Assembly: GCA_018057825.1 (NCBI GenBank)
Contig: JAGPCY010000038.1
Span: 1 to 64,000, forward strand
DNA from: Kofleriaceae bacterium
Lineage (GTDB): Bacteria > Myxococcota_A > Polyangia > Haliangiales > Haliangiaceae
Length of the DNA: 64,000 nucleotides
Reading direction: 5' to 3'
The notes beneath the pieces are model-generated. The model saw nothing but the letters and a program-made list of their open reading frames with translations. It was not told the origin of the DNA and did no database searches. Of this stretch, positions 1 through 9,363 are shown piece after piece. Made by a program: the position numbers and the translations under genes. Position 1 is the first letter of the stretch; every line of letters begins with the position of its first letter.

Positions 1-118
1 GGGTCGGGTTCGGGTCTCGGGTTCGGTCTCGGCCTCGGTCTCGGCCTCGGTCTCGGTCTCGGACTCGGGTTCGGGTTCGGGTTCGGGTTCGGGTTCGGGT
101 TCGGGTTCGGTCTCGGAC
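1..118 (-). repeat. Hexanucleotide tract R1 (GAGACC family, cut by window edge)
   Basis: This is a run of imperfect hexamers reading CGGTCT, CGGCCT and CGGGTT on the plus strand, which is GAGACC, GAGGCC and GAACCC on the minus strand. The right half is seven or eight successive GGGTTC units. One unit carries an extra base near position 10-18, so the six-base phase slips there. It is truncated by the window start. The 119-307 stretch between it and the kinase start shows no gene I can support. Confidence 0.95.
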
Positions 119-307
119 CTGGTCGTCAGCCCATGCGCGATCACCTGTCAACGTCGCCGACACGTGGTCGACCCTACTGTTTGTAGGCGTGGTGATCCGC
201 GGCGCTGGGGTTGGCGCCGTCCCTGCAAGGACGACGGGTGGACGTCGATCGACGACGTCGCCCGCCGCCTCGCCTTCATCCGTCCCGTCCATCGTCCCGA
301 GGATTTC

Positions 308-1282
308 ATGCTGAACGGCCACGCCCCCCAGTCGCACGCCGATGACGCTGACGCGGTCACGCTCCAGCTTGCCCCTGGCCGCCGTCCCACCTTGGCCTAC
401 GTGGCGCCGCCGCCGATGGCGATGCCCGAGCCACCGCCGCAGCTCGGCGACTACACGGTGCTCGGGCCCCTGGCCCGGGGCGGGATGTGTGGGGTCTACC
501 TCGGCCAGCACCGCCACACCGGCGAGCGGGTCGCCCTGAAGCTCCTCGACCCGCGCTGGCTCGACAGCCCGGGCGCCGTCACGCGCCTGCTCGGCGAGTA
601 CGCCCTGCGCCGGCGGATCCACCACGACGGCGTGGTGGCGATCCGCGCCGCGCACCTGTCGCCCGACGGGCAACCGTACCTGGTGATGGAGCTCCTCGAC
701 GGCGAGGACCTCGGCGCGCTGCTCGAGCGCGGCCGCCTGACGATCGGCGCCACCGCGGCGCTCGGGGCGCAGGTCGCCGACGCCGCCGCCGCGCTGCACG
801 CGGCCGACATCATCCACTGCGATCTCAAGCCCGAGAACATCATGCTCCTGTACCGCGATGGGCTGGCCGGCTGGCCCGAGGCCAAGCTGCTCGACCTCGG
901 GGTCGCGCGCGAGCGCGGCGTCGCGCTGCCGGAGGTCGCGGGCACGCCGGCCTACATGGCGCCGGAGCAATGGCAGGGTCGACCGAGCGCGGCGTCCGAC
1001 GTCTACGCCCTGGGCTGCACGCTCTACGAGCTCCTGACCGGGGTCGCGCCCTTCGAGGGCACGGTCCTCGAGGTCCGGCTGGCCCACCTCGAGGCCCAGC
1101 CGGCGCCGGCGTCGCACCGCCGCGCGCTGCCGGCCAGCCTCGACCACCTGATCCTGCGGTCGCTGGCCAAGGAGCCGCGGCTGCGGCCGCGCATGTCCGA
1201 GCTGACCAGCGCGCTGACCGACCTCGCCTTCGCCCATCCGCCGGGGGCGCGCGCCGAGGGCGTGCTGGCCGCGGTGGCCTGA
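308..1282 (+). CDS. Eukaryote-type Ser/Thr protein kinase, soluble
   Basis: This is a cytoplasmic Hanks-type kinase of about 324 residues that transfers phosphate from ATP to Ser/Thr of unknown targets. The glycine-rich loop is present (LARGGMCGVY), followed by the VALKLL lysine. The catalytic loop is HCDLKPEN, the DFG equivalent is DLG, and the activation segment ends GTPAYMAPEQ. No membrane segment or sensor domain follows the kinase. The ATG at 308 is chosen because GAGG lies just upstream and the kinase fold needs nothing before it; an in-frame start at 164 would add 48 unlikely residues. Such kinases are numerous in myxobacteria. Substrate unknown. Confidence 0.93.
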   Translation: MLNGHAPQSHADDADAVTLQLAPGRRPTLAYVAPPPMAMPEPPPQLGDYTVLGPLARGGMCGVYLGQHRHTGERVALKLLDPRWLDSPGAVTRLLGEYALRRRIHHDGVVAIRAAHLSPDGQPYLVMELLDGEDLGALLERGRLTIGATAALGAQVADAAAALHAADIIHCDLKPENIMLLYRDGLAGWPEAKLLDLGVARERGVALPEVAGTPAYMAPEQWQGRPSAASDVYALGCTLYELLTGVAPFEGTVLEVRLAHLEAQPAPASHRRALPASLDHLILRSLAKEPRLRPRMSELTSALTDLAFAHPPGARAEGVLAAVA

Positions 1283-1331
1283 CGCCGACGAAAGCCGCGC
1301 CGCTGGCGACCGTCGCTGGTATGGTGCCGCC

Positions 1332-1862
1332 ATGTTGCCCGGCCCGCTCGCCAAGCTCCTGCCCAACCTCGACGGCGATCGCAACGTCGTGCGCGACGCC
1401 TGGAACCTGATCGCCGGCCTGCCGGGCGGCAAGGCGGTGTTCTCGAAGTTGATCGGCCGCATGGCTCCGTACACCGGCTCGATCGGGGCCCGGGTGACCG
1501 CGCTCCGCCCCGGGTTCTGCCAGGTCCAGCTCGACGATCGGCGCGAGGTCCGCAACCACCTGGCCAGCATCCACGCGGTGGCGCTGGTCAACCTCGCCGA
1601 GCTGGCCGGCAACGCGGCGCTGGCGTACTCGCTGCCCGACGACGCCCGCTTCATCGTCGCAGGCCTGTCGATCGAGTACGTGAAGAAGGCGCGCGGCACG
1701 ATCACCGCCACCAGCGACTGCCCGATCCCGCCGTCGAGCGCGCGGGCCGAGTACGAGGTGCCGGTGACGATGACCGACGGCAGCGGCGAGGTCGTGGCGC
1801 GCGCGACCTTGCGCACGCTGGTCGGCCCCAAGCGGCCGACGCCGCGCGCCGACGTCAACTGA
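1332..1862 (+). CDS. DUF4442 hotdog-fold thioesterase-like protein
   Basis: This 176-residue protein resembles the DUF4442/YiiD-type hotdog family, which includes acyl-CoA thioesterase-like proteins. The supporting stretch is NHLASIHAVALVNLAELAGN, the usual long central helix with its conserved Asn-His, followed by the beta strands FIVAGLSIEYVKKARG and VVARATLRTLVG. Its length is typical of a single hotdog domain that works as a dimer. It starts 49 bp after the kinase and ends 12 bp before the convergent CHAT gene. The substrate cannot be inferred. Confidence 0.82.
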   Translation: MLPGPLAKLLPNLDGDRNVVRDAWNLIAGLPGGKAVFSKLIGRMAPYTGSIGARVTALRPGFCQVQLDDRREVRNHLASIHAVALVNLAELAGNAALAYSLPDDARFIVAGLSIEYVKKARGTITATSDCPIPPSSARAEYEVPVTMTDGSGEVVARATLRTLVGPKRPTPRADVN

Positions 1863-1874
1863 CGCGGGGCGACG

Positions 1875-4724
1875 CTACTCGAAGACCATGATCGAGGCCG
1901 CCCAGGCCTCGCCGCGCGCGAGGGCCGCAGCGCGCTCCGCCGCCACCGCGACCGCCGGCGCCGCCCCCGCCTCGATGCGGGCGCGGATCGCCGCGAACAC
2001 CGGGCCGGCCGCGACATCGGGGATGTCCTCGGCGGGCGCGATCACCGCGCGCGCCCCCGCGGCCAGGAGCGCGTCGGGCAGACTCCACCGCGCGTGGCGC
2101 AGCGGCGCGACCGCCGCGGCGCGACAGGCCGCGAGCACGACCACCGGCGCGCCGGCCAAGCGGACCTGGCGCAGGTCGGCGGCGGTCAGGGCCCATCGCC
2201 CGTCGCCGTCGGGAGACAGGGCGAGGAACGAGGCGTCGGCGCGGCCCAGGTCGACGCGGCCGTGGACGTGGAGCTCGGCGTAGGTCGCGTCGGCGAGGGC
2301 GCGCAGGACCGCGGTCGGGGTCGCGGCGCCGCCGCGCAGCGCGGTGGTGTCGACGGGCACGGCGACCGGCGCCAGGGCCGGCAGGCCGAGGGCCGACGGC
2401 GGAAGGGCGTCGCCGACCACGAGCCGACGCGGCGAGGCGACGGCGGCGCGGCTCGGCCCGCGCACGAAGGACCACGGGCGATCGGGCGGCACGAGTCCGG
2501 CCTGGCCGTGGAGCGGCGGCCGCGCCACCACCGCGACCTGGGCGCAGCCGTCGAGGTGCGCGCGCAGCCGCGGCGAGGTCAGCGCGGCGTCCCCGCGCTC
2601 GCCGGCCCGCGCCCCGCGCGGATCGATCGCGACCGCGACCGCGGTCGCCCGATCGCGCGACACCACCAGCGCGCAGGTCGCGGGCGCCGGCATGGCGACC
2701 TCGTCGGTGGCCAGGGTGACGACCTCGGCCCAGGCGCCGGCGGCCGCCGCGCGATCGATCGCGGCGCCGTAGACCCACGCTCGGACCTCGGCGGCCTCCT
2801 CGTCGGCCGACGGCAGGGCCCGCAGCGCGGCGGCCGATGGCGCGGCCGCGCCGTCGTCGACGAAGGTGGTCAAGACCGCGGCCATCGGCGGCGGCAGCGC
2901 GGCGGCGGTCAGCCAGGCCCGGGCCCGCACCCGATCGTCGTCGGCGCCGGTGGCCCGCGCGCGCTCGATCATCGCCACGACCTCGGCCGGGCTCGGGGCC
3001 TGACCGCAGGCATCGACCGCCGGGACCGCGTCGGCCGGCCAGGCCTGACCGCGCTCGACGGCGATCATGAGCCCGCCGAGCTGGGCGAAGCGGCGGGTCG
3101 CGCAGTCGCGCGCCTCGGCCCGGGCGGCGACCTCGACGAAGGTCGCCGCGGCCACCGCCAGCCGCCCCCGGCTGCGCTCGAGATCCGCGAGGTAGGCCAG
3201 CGCGTGATCCTCGAGGCGGCTGTCGCCGGCGGCGCGCAGCCCCCGCACCGCCTGTTCGGCGAACTCGGTGGCCTCGACGAAGCGGCCCTGACGGCCGTAC
3301 AGAGTCGCGACGTCGAAGGCGAGCTGGGCGCAGCGATGGCCGTAGCGACGATCGTCGCAGCCGTCGAGGGCGGTCCGCAGGGTCGCCTCGGCGCCGTCGA
3401 GGGCGCCGGCCGCCACCTGGGCCCGAGCCCGCTCGCGCTCGACCGCCAGCTCGAGCCAGGGATCGCCCGCGGCGACCTGGCGCGCGAAGGCCAGCTCGGC
3501 GCCGAGTTGACCGGCCAGGTTGAGCGCCCCGAAGCGCAGATCGGCCAGCGCCGGATCGTCGGCGCCGACGGAGGACACGAGCGACGTCACGGCCGCCAGC
3601 GGCGCGCGCCGGAGCAGGACCTCGCGGTAGGCCCGCGCCACCGGCGCCCGGACCCGGTAGTCGTACGCGAGGGCCCGGGTCCAGGCCGCGGTCGCGTCGT
3701 CGGCGCCGGCCGCCCGATCGAGGGCGCGCGCCAGGGGCTCGAGGGCCCGGACCTCGTCGACCGAGGTGGCCGTGCGCACGGCCTCGAGGAAGTAGCCGCG
3801 GGTCAGCCCCGGGTGGCGCTCGAGCGCGGCGGCGTCGAGCACCGGGCCGGTGCGATCGATCATGGCCTCGGCGGCGGCGAGGAAGCGCGCGGTGGTGGCG
3901 GCGCGGTCGGCCTGGGCCGAGGCCAGGGCGGCGGCGCGCGCGGTGGCCTCGTCGGACCACCCCGGCTCGCCGGCAGCGGCGACCAGCGCCAGCTCGGCGC
4001 CGGCGGTGGCGGCGTAGCCCAGCTCGCGCAGCGCCAGGGCGCGGTTCCAGCGGGCCGCGGTCGAGCTCGGCTCGCTCGCCAGCGCGCGATCGGCGGCGTC
4101 GAGGGCGGCGTCGGGGTCGCCCTCGACCAGGGCGAGGGCCGCCAGATCGGCGTCGCGCCGCGGGCCGGGCGGCAAGGCGTCGGCCAGCGCGCGCGCTCGT
4201 CGCACGTCGCCGGCCGCCAGGTGAGCGGCGAACAGGGCCGACGGGTCGCCGGCCCGCTCGACGGCGGCCAGGGTCGCGAGGGAGATCGACTCCCCGCCGG
4301 CCCCGGCCCGCTCGACCGCGTACGGTCGATGCGCGGCGAACGCGCCGCCGGTCAACCGGGCCTCGATCGCGCGCTCGGGCGCCAGGGCGAGCGCCGGCGC
4401 CGGCGCCGCGCCGCGCCGCGGCCACACCATCCACGCCGCCGCCGCCAACGCGGCGGCCGCGGCCGCGCCGATCGCGACCCGCGCCGGCCAGCGCCGCGGA
4501 CGCGGACGTCCGACGACGGACGGCCCGGGCACGACCTCGGCCAGCGCCGGGGCGCCGGCGCGCCGGCCCAGGGCGACCTCGAACCCGATCAGATCGCCGA
4601 GCTCGCGCTGGCAGCGCGCGCAGGTCGCCAGGTGCGCCAGGGCCGCGGCCTCGTCGTCGCCGGCCTCGCCGTCGAAGTAGCGGGCGGTCGCGGCGCACGG
4701 CTCGAGGTCGGCGTCAGCGCTCAT
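1875..4724 (-). CDS. Zinc-finger anti-sigma-like / TPR / CHAT-domain protein
   Basis: This is a 949-residue protein with three parts. The N-terminus has an anti-sigma zinc finger (H31, C35, C38 in HLATCARC). A single membrane helix follows at about residues 75-95 (IGAAAAAALAAAAWMVW). A long alanine-rich helical region of TPR type then leads into a C-terminal CHAT domain. CHAT is a caspase-like cysteine protease fold; the expected dyad is visible as H819/H821 (HVHGRVD) and C867 (VVVLAACRAA). The start overlaps the end of the upstream sigma-factor gene by 11 bp, so the two are translationally coupled. I infer that the N-terminus binds the sigma factor and that the CHAT domain may process something on the other side of the membrane or in release. 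Proteolysis is not demonstrated. Confidence 0.87.
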   Translation of the reverse strand: MSADADLEPCAATARYFDGEAGDDEAAALAHLATCARCQRELGDLIGFEVALGRRAGAPALAEVVPGPSVVGRPRPRRWPARVAIGAAAAAALAAAAWMVWPRRGAAPAPALALAPERAIEARLTGGAFAAHRPYAVERAGAGGESISLATLAAVERAGDPSALFAAHLAAGDVRRARALADALPPGPRRDADLAALALVEGDPDAALDAADRALASEPSSTAARWNRALALRELGYAATAGAELALVAAAGEPGWSDEATARAAALASAQADRAATTARFLAAAEAMIDRTGPVLDAAALERHPGLTRGYFLEAVRTATSVDEVRALEPLARALDRAAGADDATAAWTRALAYDYRVRAPVARAYREVLLRRAPLAAVTSLVSSVGADDPALADLRFGALNLAGQLGAELAFARQVAAGDPWLELAVERERARAQVAAGALDGAEATLRTALDGCDDRRYGHRCAQLAFDVATLYGRQGRFVEATEFAEQAVRGLRAAGDSRLEDHALAYLADLERSRGRLAVAAATFVEVAARAEARDCATRRFAQLGGLMIAVERGQAWPADAVPAVDACGQAPSPAEVVAMIERARATGADDDRVRARAWLTAAALPPPMAAVLTTFVDDGAAAPSAAALRALPSADEEAAEVRAWVYGAAIDRAAAAGAWAEVVTLATDEVAMPAPATCALVVSRDRATAVAVAIDPRGARAGERGDAALTSPRLRAHLDGCAQVAVVARPPLHGQAGLVPPDRPWSFVRGPSRAAVASPRRLVVGDALPPSALGLPALAPVAVPVDTTALRGGAATPTAVLRALADATYAELHVHGRVDLGRADASFLALSPDGDGRWALTAADLRQVRLAGAPVVVLAACRAAAVAPLRHARWSLPDALLAAGARAVIAPAEDIPDVAAGPVFAAIRARIEAGAAPAVAVAAERAAALARGEAWAASIMVFE

Positions 4725-5307
4725 CGCGCCCTCCGAGGAGCCCGCGGAGCTGCCGCCGCGCCCGCAGCACCCGGGTGCCGACGGTGGCCACCGGCACGCC
4801 CATGGCCGCCGCGATCTGCTTGTAGCTCTGGCCCTCGAAGGCGAACCGCTCGAAGGCGTCGCGCAGCTCGGGCGCGAGCTGGGTCGCGGCGGCCCGGATG
4901 TCGGCGGCGGTCAGCGCGTCCCACCACGCGGCGTCCTCGACCGGCGGGGCCACCGCCGGGGGCGCGGCGTCGAGCTCGACCTGGACCGGGGCGCTGGCCT
5001 TGGCCCGCACGCGATCGATGAACAGGTTCTTCATGACCCGGGCCATCCATGCCGCGTGGTTGACGTCGGCGGGCAAGGCGTCGAAGCGAGCGACGGTCTT
5101 CTCGAGGACATCTTGCACGAGATCTTCCGGATCGAAGTTGCCGCGACAGAGCTTGCGGGCCAGGGACGACAGGAACGCGTGGTGCTCGCGGGTCAACGCC
5201 GCCAGGCGACGTCGATCGCGGAGTTCATCGTGTTCGACGGAGACGGGCACCGTTGTTCCCGGAAGATCCTCGGACCACCCTGGCCGGGGGAGCCGGTTTG
5301 GGAACAT
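4714..5307 (-). CDS. ECF-type RNA polymerase sigma-70 factor
   Basis: This is an extracytoplasmic-function sigma factor of about 197 residues. Region 2 contains FDPEDLVQDVLEKTVARF and the NLFIDRVR helix. Region 4 contains LRDAFERFAFEG and a helix-turn-helix QIAAAMGVPVATVGTRV. The ATG at 5307 is preferred over the far upstream in-frame ATG at 5385, which would extend over the divergent lipoprotein promoter. The gene overlaps the downstream zinc-finger/CHAT gene by 11 bp. This is the classic sigma/anti-sigma arrangement, so its activity is probably held in check by that membrane partner. Confidence 0.93.
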   Translation of the reverse strand: MFPNRLPRPGWSEDLPGTTVPVSVEHDELRDRRRLAALTREHHAFLSSLARKLCRGNFDPEDLVQDVLEKTVARFDALPADVNHAAWMARVMKNLFIDRVRAKASAPVQVELDAAPPAVAPPVEDAAWWDALTAADIRAAATQLAPELRDAFERFAFEGQSYKQIAAAMGVPVATVGTRVLRARRQLRGLLGGRDER

Positions 5308-5374
5308 TAGCCCTGCGGTCCGTCGTACACATGACCCCAGCGCGCCGATCGACCTGGCGCGGGAGCGCTTTCCC

Positions 5375-5842
5375 ATGAGAACCAATCACTTCGCTGTCAC
5401 CCTGGGTCTCGCCGTCGCGGCCGCCGGCTGCGTCGAGACCGACACCGACCTCTCGACGGTCACCCAGGCCGTGTGTACCGGCACCACCTCGGCGAGCGAG
5501 CCGATGATCGGGGCCAGCCAGTGGACCGGTCAGCTCCCCGGCGACGTCGTCGGCGCCGCCGCCCAGCAGGTGTGGCTGCTCGAGGCCAACAACTCGCCGA
5601 ACTTCCCGGCCGGCAGCTTCACGCTGTACCAGGTCGACACCGTCAAGAAGAGGGTGAAGTGGCGCTCGACCCTCACGGCGACTCAGCGCACGACCGCGGC
5701 CGGCCTGGCCGCCGCGCGCAACGGCATCACGGTGTTCGGTCGGCTACCGCCGCCGCCGCCGTTCCCGCCGATCGATCTGTGGAAGTGGGCCGACACCATC
5801 GTCGATGACGCGATCGTCGGCCGCGCGGTCCTCGAGGAGTAG
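5375..5842 (+). CDS. Predicted lipoprotein, myxobacterial type
   Basis: This 155-residue secreted lipoprotein of unknown function has an N-terminus MRTNHFAVTLGLAVAAAGC with a lipobox AAGC. The stretch after the cysteine (TVTQAV) resembles the short segment seen after the lipobox in many myxobacterial surface proteins. A proline run (PPPPPFPP) lies near the end. The ATG at 5375 has GGGAG nine bases upstream. It is divergent from the ECF sigma factor, with only 67 bp between the two starts, so they may share a control region. Confidence 0.72.
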   Translation: MRTNHFAVTLGLAVAAAGCVETDTDLSTVTQAVCTGTTSASEPMIGASQWTGQLPGDVVGAAAQQVWLLEANNSPNFPAGSFTLYQVDTVKKRVKWRSTLTATQRTTAAGLAAARNGITVFGRLPPPPPFPPIDLWKWADTIVDDAIVGRAVLEE

Positions 5843-5890
5843 CCGGCGCAGCGGGCGGGAATATGTGGGCCCGCGCTCGTCGGGCCAGAC

Positions 5891-7861
5891 ATGAGCATGG
5901 ATCCCCGCCGGTGGCGCAGCGCCGGCGCCGCCGCCGCCGCCCCCGACCTCGCGCCGCCGAGCCCGGGCAAGGTGACCTTGACCCAGCGGCTGACGCGCGC
6001 GACCCGGCCGCCGTCACCGGCGCCGTCGGCCGCGCCGCCGAGCCTGCAGGCCGATCGCGGCGCGGTGCTGCCGCTCGAGCCCTTCGCGCTCCACGAGATC
6101 GCGGCGGCCGGCGTCGGCGATCGCGCCGAAGGCCTGCCCCACCTGCCCGCGCTGCAGGCCAGCTTCGGCCACCACGATCTGTCGGAGGTGCGGGCCCAGA
6201 TCGGCGGCCCGGCCGCCGGCGCCACCGCCGCTCTCGGCGCCCGGGCCTACGCCTACGGCGACGCCGTGGCCTTCGCGGCGCCGCCCGACCTGCGCCTGGC
6301 CGCTCACGAGGCCGCCCACGTCGTCCAGCAGCGCGGCGGCGTGCGCCTCGACGGCGGCGTCGGTCGCGTCGGCGATCCCTACGAGCTGCACGCCGACGCC
6401 GTCGCCGACCGCGTGGTCCGCGGCGAGTCGGCCGAGGATCTCCTCGACACCCTCGCCCACCGCGGCGCCGCCGGCGGCCCGGCGGTGCAGCGCGAGGCCA
6501 ACGCGGTCGGCATCGGCGCCGGCTGGCGCGAGGACCGCGAGGATCGCGTCGCCCTCGCCGCGCGGCTGAGCGACGCCCTCGGACACCCGGTCGAGCCCGA
6601 CGGCGTCGACGCGGCGATCGAGGAGTTCCAGGCCACCCACGGCGCCGAGATCGATCTGGTCGAGACCCACTCGGACGCCATGGCCCACGGCTTCGACGGC
6701 CCGGTGACGCCGTTCCCCGAGGCCCGCCCGGTCGATCCCGGCCGCGACGCCAGCGACGAGGACCGCGCCGCCTACCGCACCGAGCTGCGCGCCTGGTCGC
6801 GCCGGCGCACCACCTGGCTGCGCGCGCGTCGGCCGACCACCGCCGACGATGGCACCCGCTCCGAGCGCGGCGAGCTACGCCCCGACGACGCGACCCATAT
6901 CGCCCTGGCCAACGCTTGGCCGCGGCGGTTCTTCGGCGCGCTCTTGCAGACCGCCGAAGACGGTTACGACTACATCAAGAGTCAGGTCGTCGCTCGCGGC
7001 CTGCCGTTCAACGATCAGCGGGTCAACATCGTCGGCATCCGTGGCATGCAGGGCGGCACCTTGCACACCGACGTCGGCGTCGGGCTGGCGGCGTCGACCT
7101 TCGACGATACGTTCTTCGTCATGTGCCTCGACGAGGGCGGCGCCAAGATGATCCGCGAGTTCCGCGGCACCACCGAGCCCGGCGGCCGCAGCAGCGAGTT
7201 CCGCCGCGAACACCCCGATGAGTACGGCCCGACCGAGCAGAACGCCACGGTCCGCGACCACGACGTCGAGACCATGGAGGCCGACCAGCAGGTCGTCTAC
7301 CACTTCACCACCACCGACACCTCCAAGCTCGGGCGCCCGACCTTGACCCCGCGGGTCGAGACCGCCGACGGCGATCCCCTGGTGGTCGCGCCGCATCGCA
7401 CCGGCGCGGCCACATCCACCGAGGCCGACGCCACCCACGACGGCGACGCGGATGCCCTGGCGGTGCCGCCGGTCGACGGCGACCCGCGGCTCCACGATCG
7501 CCTGCGGACCCGCCGCGGCCGCGAGGTCCTCGACCGCAGCCTCGGCATCGCGATCCACAGCGGTGGCGCCGACGACACCGTCGACGCCGAGTCGACCGGC
7601 TGCCAGGTCGTCCAGGGCGACTGGTACGGCGACTTCATCGCCACGATCCAGCGCGGCTTGACCGCCGCGCGGGTCCGCGCCGGAGAGCGCGTCCGCCCGG
7701 GTCACCCGGCCACCGAGGGTGACGTGCTGTATTCGCTGCTCCAGGCCAGCGACCTGGCCCGCGACGAGGCCACCATGCGTGCCGCGATCGCCGGGATGCG
7801 CGCGCCGCGCCAGGAGACGGGGGCCGCGGTCGACGGAGACGGCGGCGCCGCCGCGGGTTGA
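5891..7861 (+). CDS. DUF4157 (eCIS-associated) protein with C-terminal H/GCQ hydrolase-like domain
   Basis: This is a 656-residue modular protein. Residues 85-165 match the DUF4157 domain, also called the eCIS core domain, as seen in myxobacteria: [23 protein letters not shown] and the metalloprotease-like [12 protein letters not shown] (HEXXH at 139-143). DUF4157 is often found in proteins linked to extracellular contractile injection systems and in polymorphic toxins. The C-terminal third contains H556 and C571 in IHSGG and STGCQVV, followed by W and F. This resembles the H-x(14-17)-[ST]-x-G-C active site of L,D-transpeptidase-like domains. It may therefore be a cell-wall-acting or toxic enzyme with a DUF4157 delivery or processing module. 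No injection-system structural genes are in the window. ATG 5897 is an alternative start. Confidence 0.8.
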   Translation: MSMDPRRWRSAGAAAAAPDLAPPSPGKVTLTQRLTRATRPPSPAPSAAPPSLQADRGAVLPLEPFALHEIAAAGVGDRAEGLPHLPALQASFGHHDLSEVRAQIGGPAAGATAALGARAYAYGDAVAFAAPPDLRLAAHEAAHVVQQRGGVRLDGGVGRVGDPYELHADAVADRVVRGESAEDLLDTLAHRGAAGGPAVQREANAVGIGAGWREDREDRVALAARLSDALGHPVEPDGVDAAIEEFQATHGAEIDLVETHSDAMAHGFDGPVTPFPEARPVDPGRDASDEDRAAYRTELRAWSRRRTTWLRARRPTTADDGTRSERGELRPDDATHIALANAWPRRFFGALLQTAEDGYDYIKSQVVARGLPFNDQRVNIVGIRGMQGGTLHTDVGVGLAASTFDDTFFVMCLDEGGAKMIREFRGTTEPGGRSSEFRREHPDEYGPTEQNATVRDHDVETMEADQQVVYHFTTTDTSKLGRPTLTPRVETADGDPLVVAPHRTGAATSTEADATHDGDADALAVPPVDGDPRLHDRLRTRRGREVLDRSLGIAIHSGGADDTVDAESTGCQVVQGDWYGDFIATIQRGLTAARVRAGERVRPGHPATEGDVLYSLLQASDLARDEATMRAAIAGMRAPRQETGAAVDGDGGAAAG

Positions 7862-8131
<270 letters not shown>

Positions 8132-8196
8132 CGCTGCCGGGCGGTCGATCCGTCCCCACCCGACGGGCATCTCGTGCGAAATACCGGCGCGCTACC

Positions 8197-9363
8197 ATGC
8201 GTCACATCGCCATGCGCGCCCTGGTCGTCGCCCTCACCCTCCTCGCGGTCGCCGCGCCGGCCCGCGCCGAGGCCCCGCGCGACTTCGTCGCCGAGGCCAA
8301 GCTCATGTACCGGGCGGTGGCGTGTGGCGGCGATGCCGCGCTGCCGCCGGAGCTCGACCCCCAGCTCATCGCCAAGCACTGCCAGACCATCGCGCCATGG
8401 TTCGCCAAGCTCCAGCGCACCTATGTCGAGCCGGCCGGGCCGTTTCTGGCCGGGCTCCGGCCCTCCGGCCTGCCGACGACGGTGGTCTACCCGTTCGGCG
8501 GCGGCGATCTGCTGAGCGCCCTCATCACCTTCCCCGACGCGACCGAGATCACGACCCTGTCGCTCGAGCACGCCGGCGATCCCAGCCGGCTCACCAGCGC
8601 CAGCCCGCGCCAGCTCAAGGCCGCCCTGGCGACCTATCGCGGCGCGCTGCGCGAGCTGTTCGCCCACCACGACTCGGCCAGCGAGAACATGCGCAAGCTC
8701 GAGCGCGGCGCAGTCCCGGGCCAGCTCGGCTTCTTCCTCGCGGCCCTGGTCGCCCTCGGCTACGAGCCGGTCAGCCTGCGGTTCTTTTCCCTCGAGCCCG
8801 ACGGCGCGGTCCGCTACCTGACCGCCACCGAGATCGCGGCCAGCCGCGGCGTGGCCAAGCGCAAGCGGCGGAGCTGGGTCGACACCGACTTCGCGCCCGC
8901 CTACACCAACTCGGAGCTGACGTTTCGCAAGGCCGGCGATCCCAGCGCGCGCGTGATCACCCACCGCCACATCGCCGCCGATCTCTCGGACGGGCCCCTG
9001 GCCGGCTCGCCGGTGTGGGCCTACCTGACCGCGCGCGGCCCGATCGTCGCCATGACCAAGGCCGCGAGCTACCTCCTGTGGCTGGGCTCGTTCTCGACGA
9101 TCCGCGGCTACCTCCTCGATCGGGCGACCTGGATGATCTCCGACTCGACCGGCGTGCCGCCGCGGTTCGCGCGCAAGGCCGGCTTCACGCAGACCACCTA
9201 CGGTCGGTTCGCCGGCAGCTTCTTGCCCGCCGGCGCCGGCGATAACGACGCCTTCCGAACGCTGTGGGCCAAGCAGCCGCGGCGACCGCTGCCGTTCCGC
9301 TACGGCTACCCCGACAGCGAGGGCCGCTACCACCTGATGGTGACCACGCGGGGGACGCCGTGA
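8197..9363 (+). CDS. Secreted hypothetical protein
   Basis: This 388-residue protein has a Sec signal peptide ending AVAAPARAEA, so it is probably periplasmic or released. I do not recognise the family. Visible features are a Gly-rich segment (PFGGGDLLSAL) and a Tyr/Trp-rich C-terminus (YLLWLGSFSTIRGYLL, DRATWMISDSTGVPP). The pattern TFPDATEITTLSLE is also distinctive and could help a database search. The start is the ATG at 8197, just downstream of repeat tract R2; extending upstream would translate the repeat as Arg-Pro. It overlaps the next gene by 4 bp (GTGA), so the two are probably co-expressed and may share a task outside the cytoplasm. Confidence 0.78.
   Translation: MRHIAMRALVVALTLLAVAAPARAEAPRDFVAEAKLMYRAVACGGDAALPPELDPQLIAKHCQTIAPWFAKLQRTYVEPAGPFLAGLRPSGLPTTVVYPFGGGDLLSALITFPDATEITTLSLEHAGDPSRLTSASPRQLKAALATYRGALRELFAHHDSASENMRKLERGAVPGQLGFFLAALVALGYEPVSLRFFSLEPDGAVRYLTATEIAASRGVAKRKRRSWVDTDFAPAYTNSELTFRKAGDPSARVITHRHIAADLSDGPLAGSPVWAYLTARGPIVAMTKAASYLLWLGSFSTIRGYLLDRATWMISDSTGVPPRFARKAGFTQTTYGRFAGSFLPAGAGDNDAFRTLWAKQPRRPLPFRYGYPDSEGRYHLMVTTRGTP

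Noticed and set aside
2094-5021. A 975-residue plus-strand open frame opposite the CHAT/sigma genes
   Set aside because: It is a Gly/Arg-rich antisense shadow caused by high GC; the opposite strand has recognised domains.
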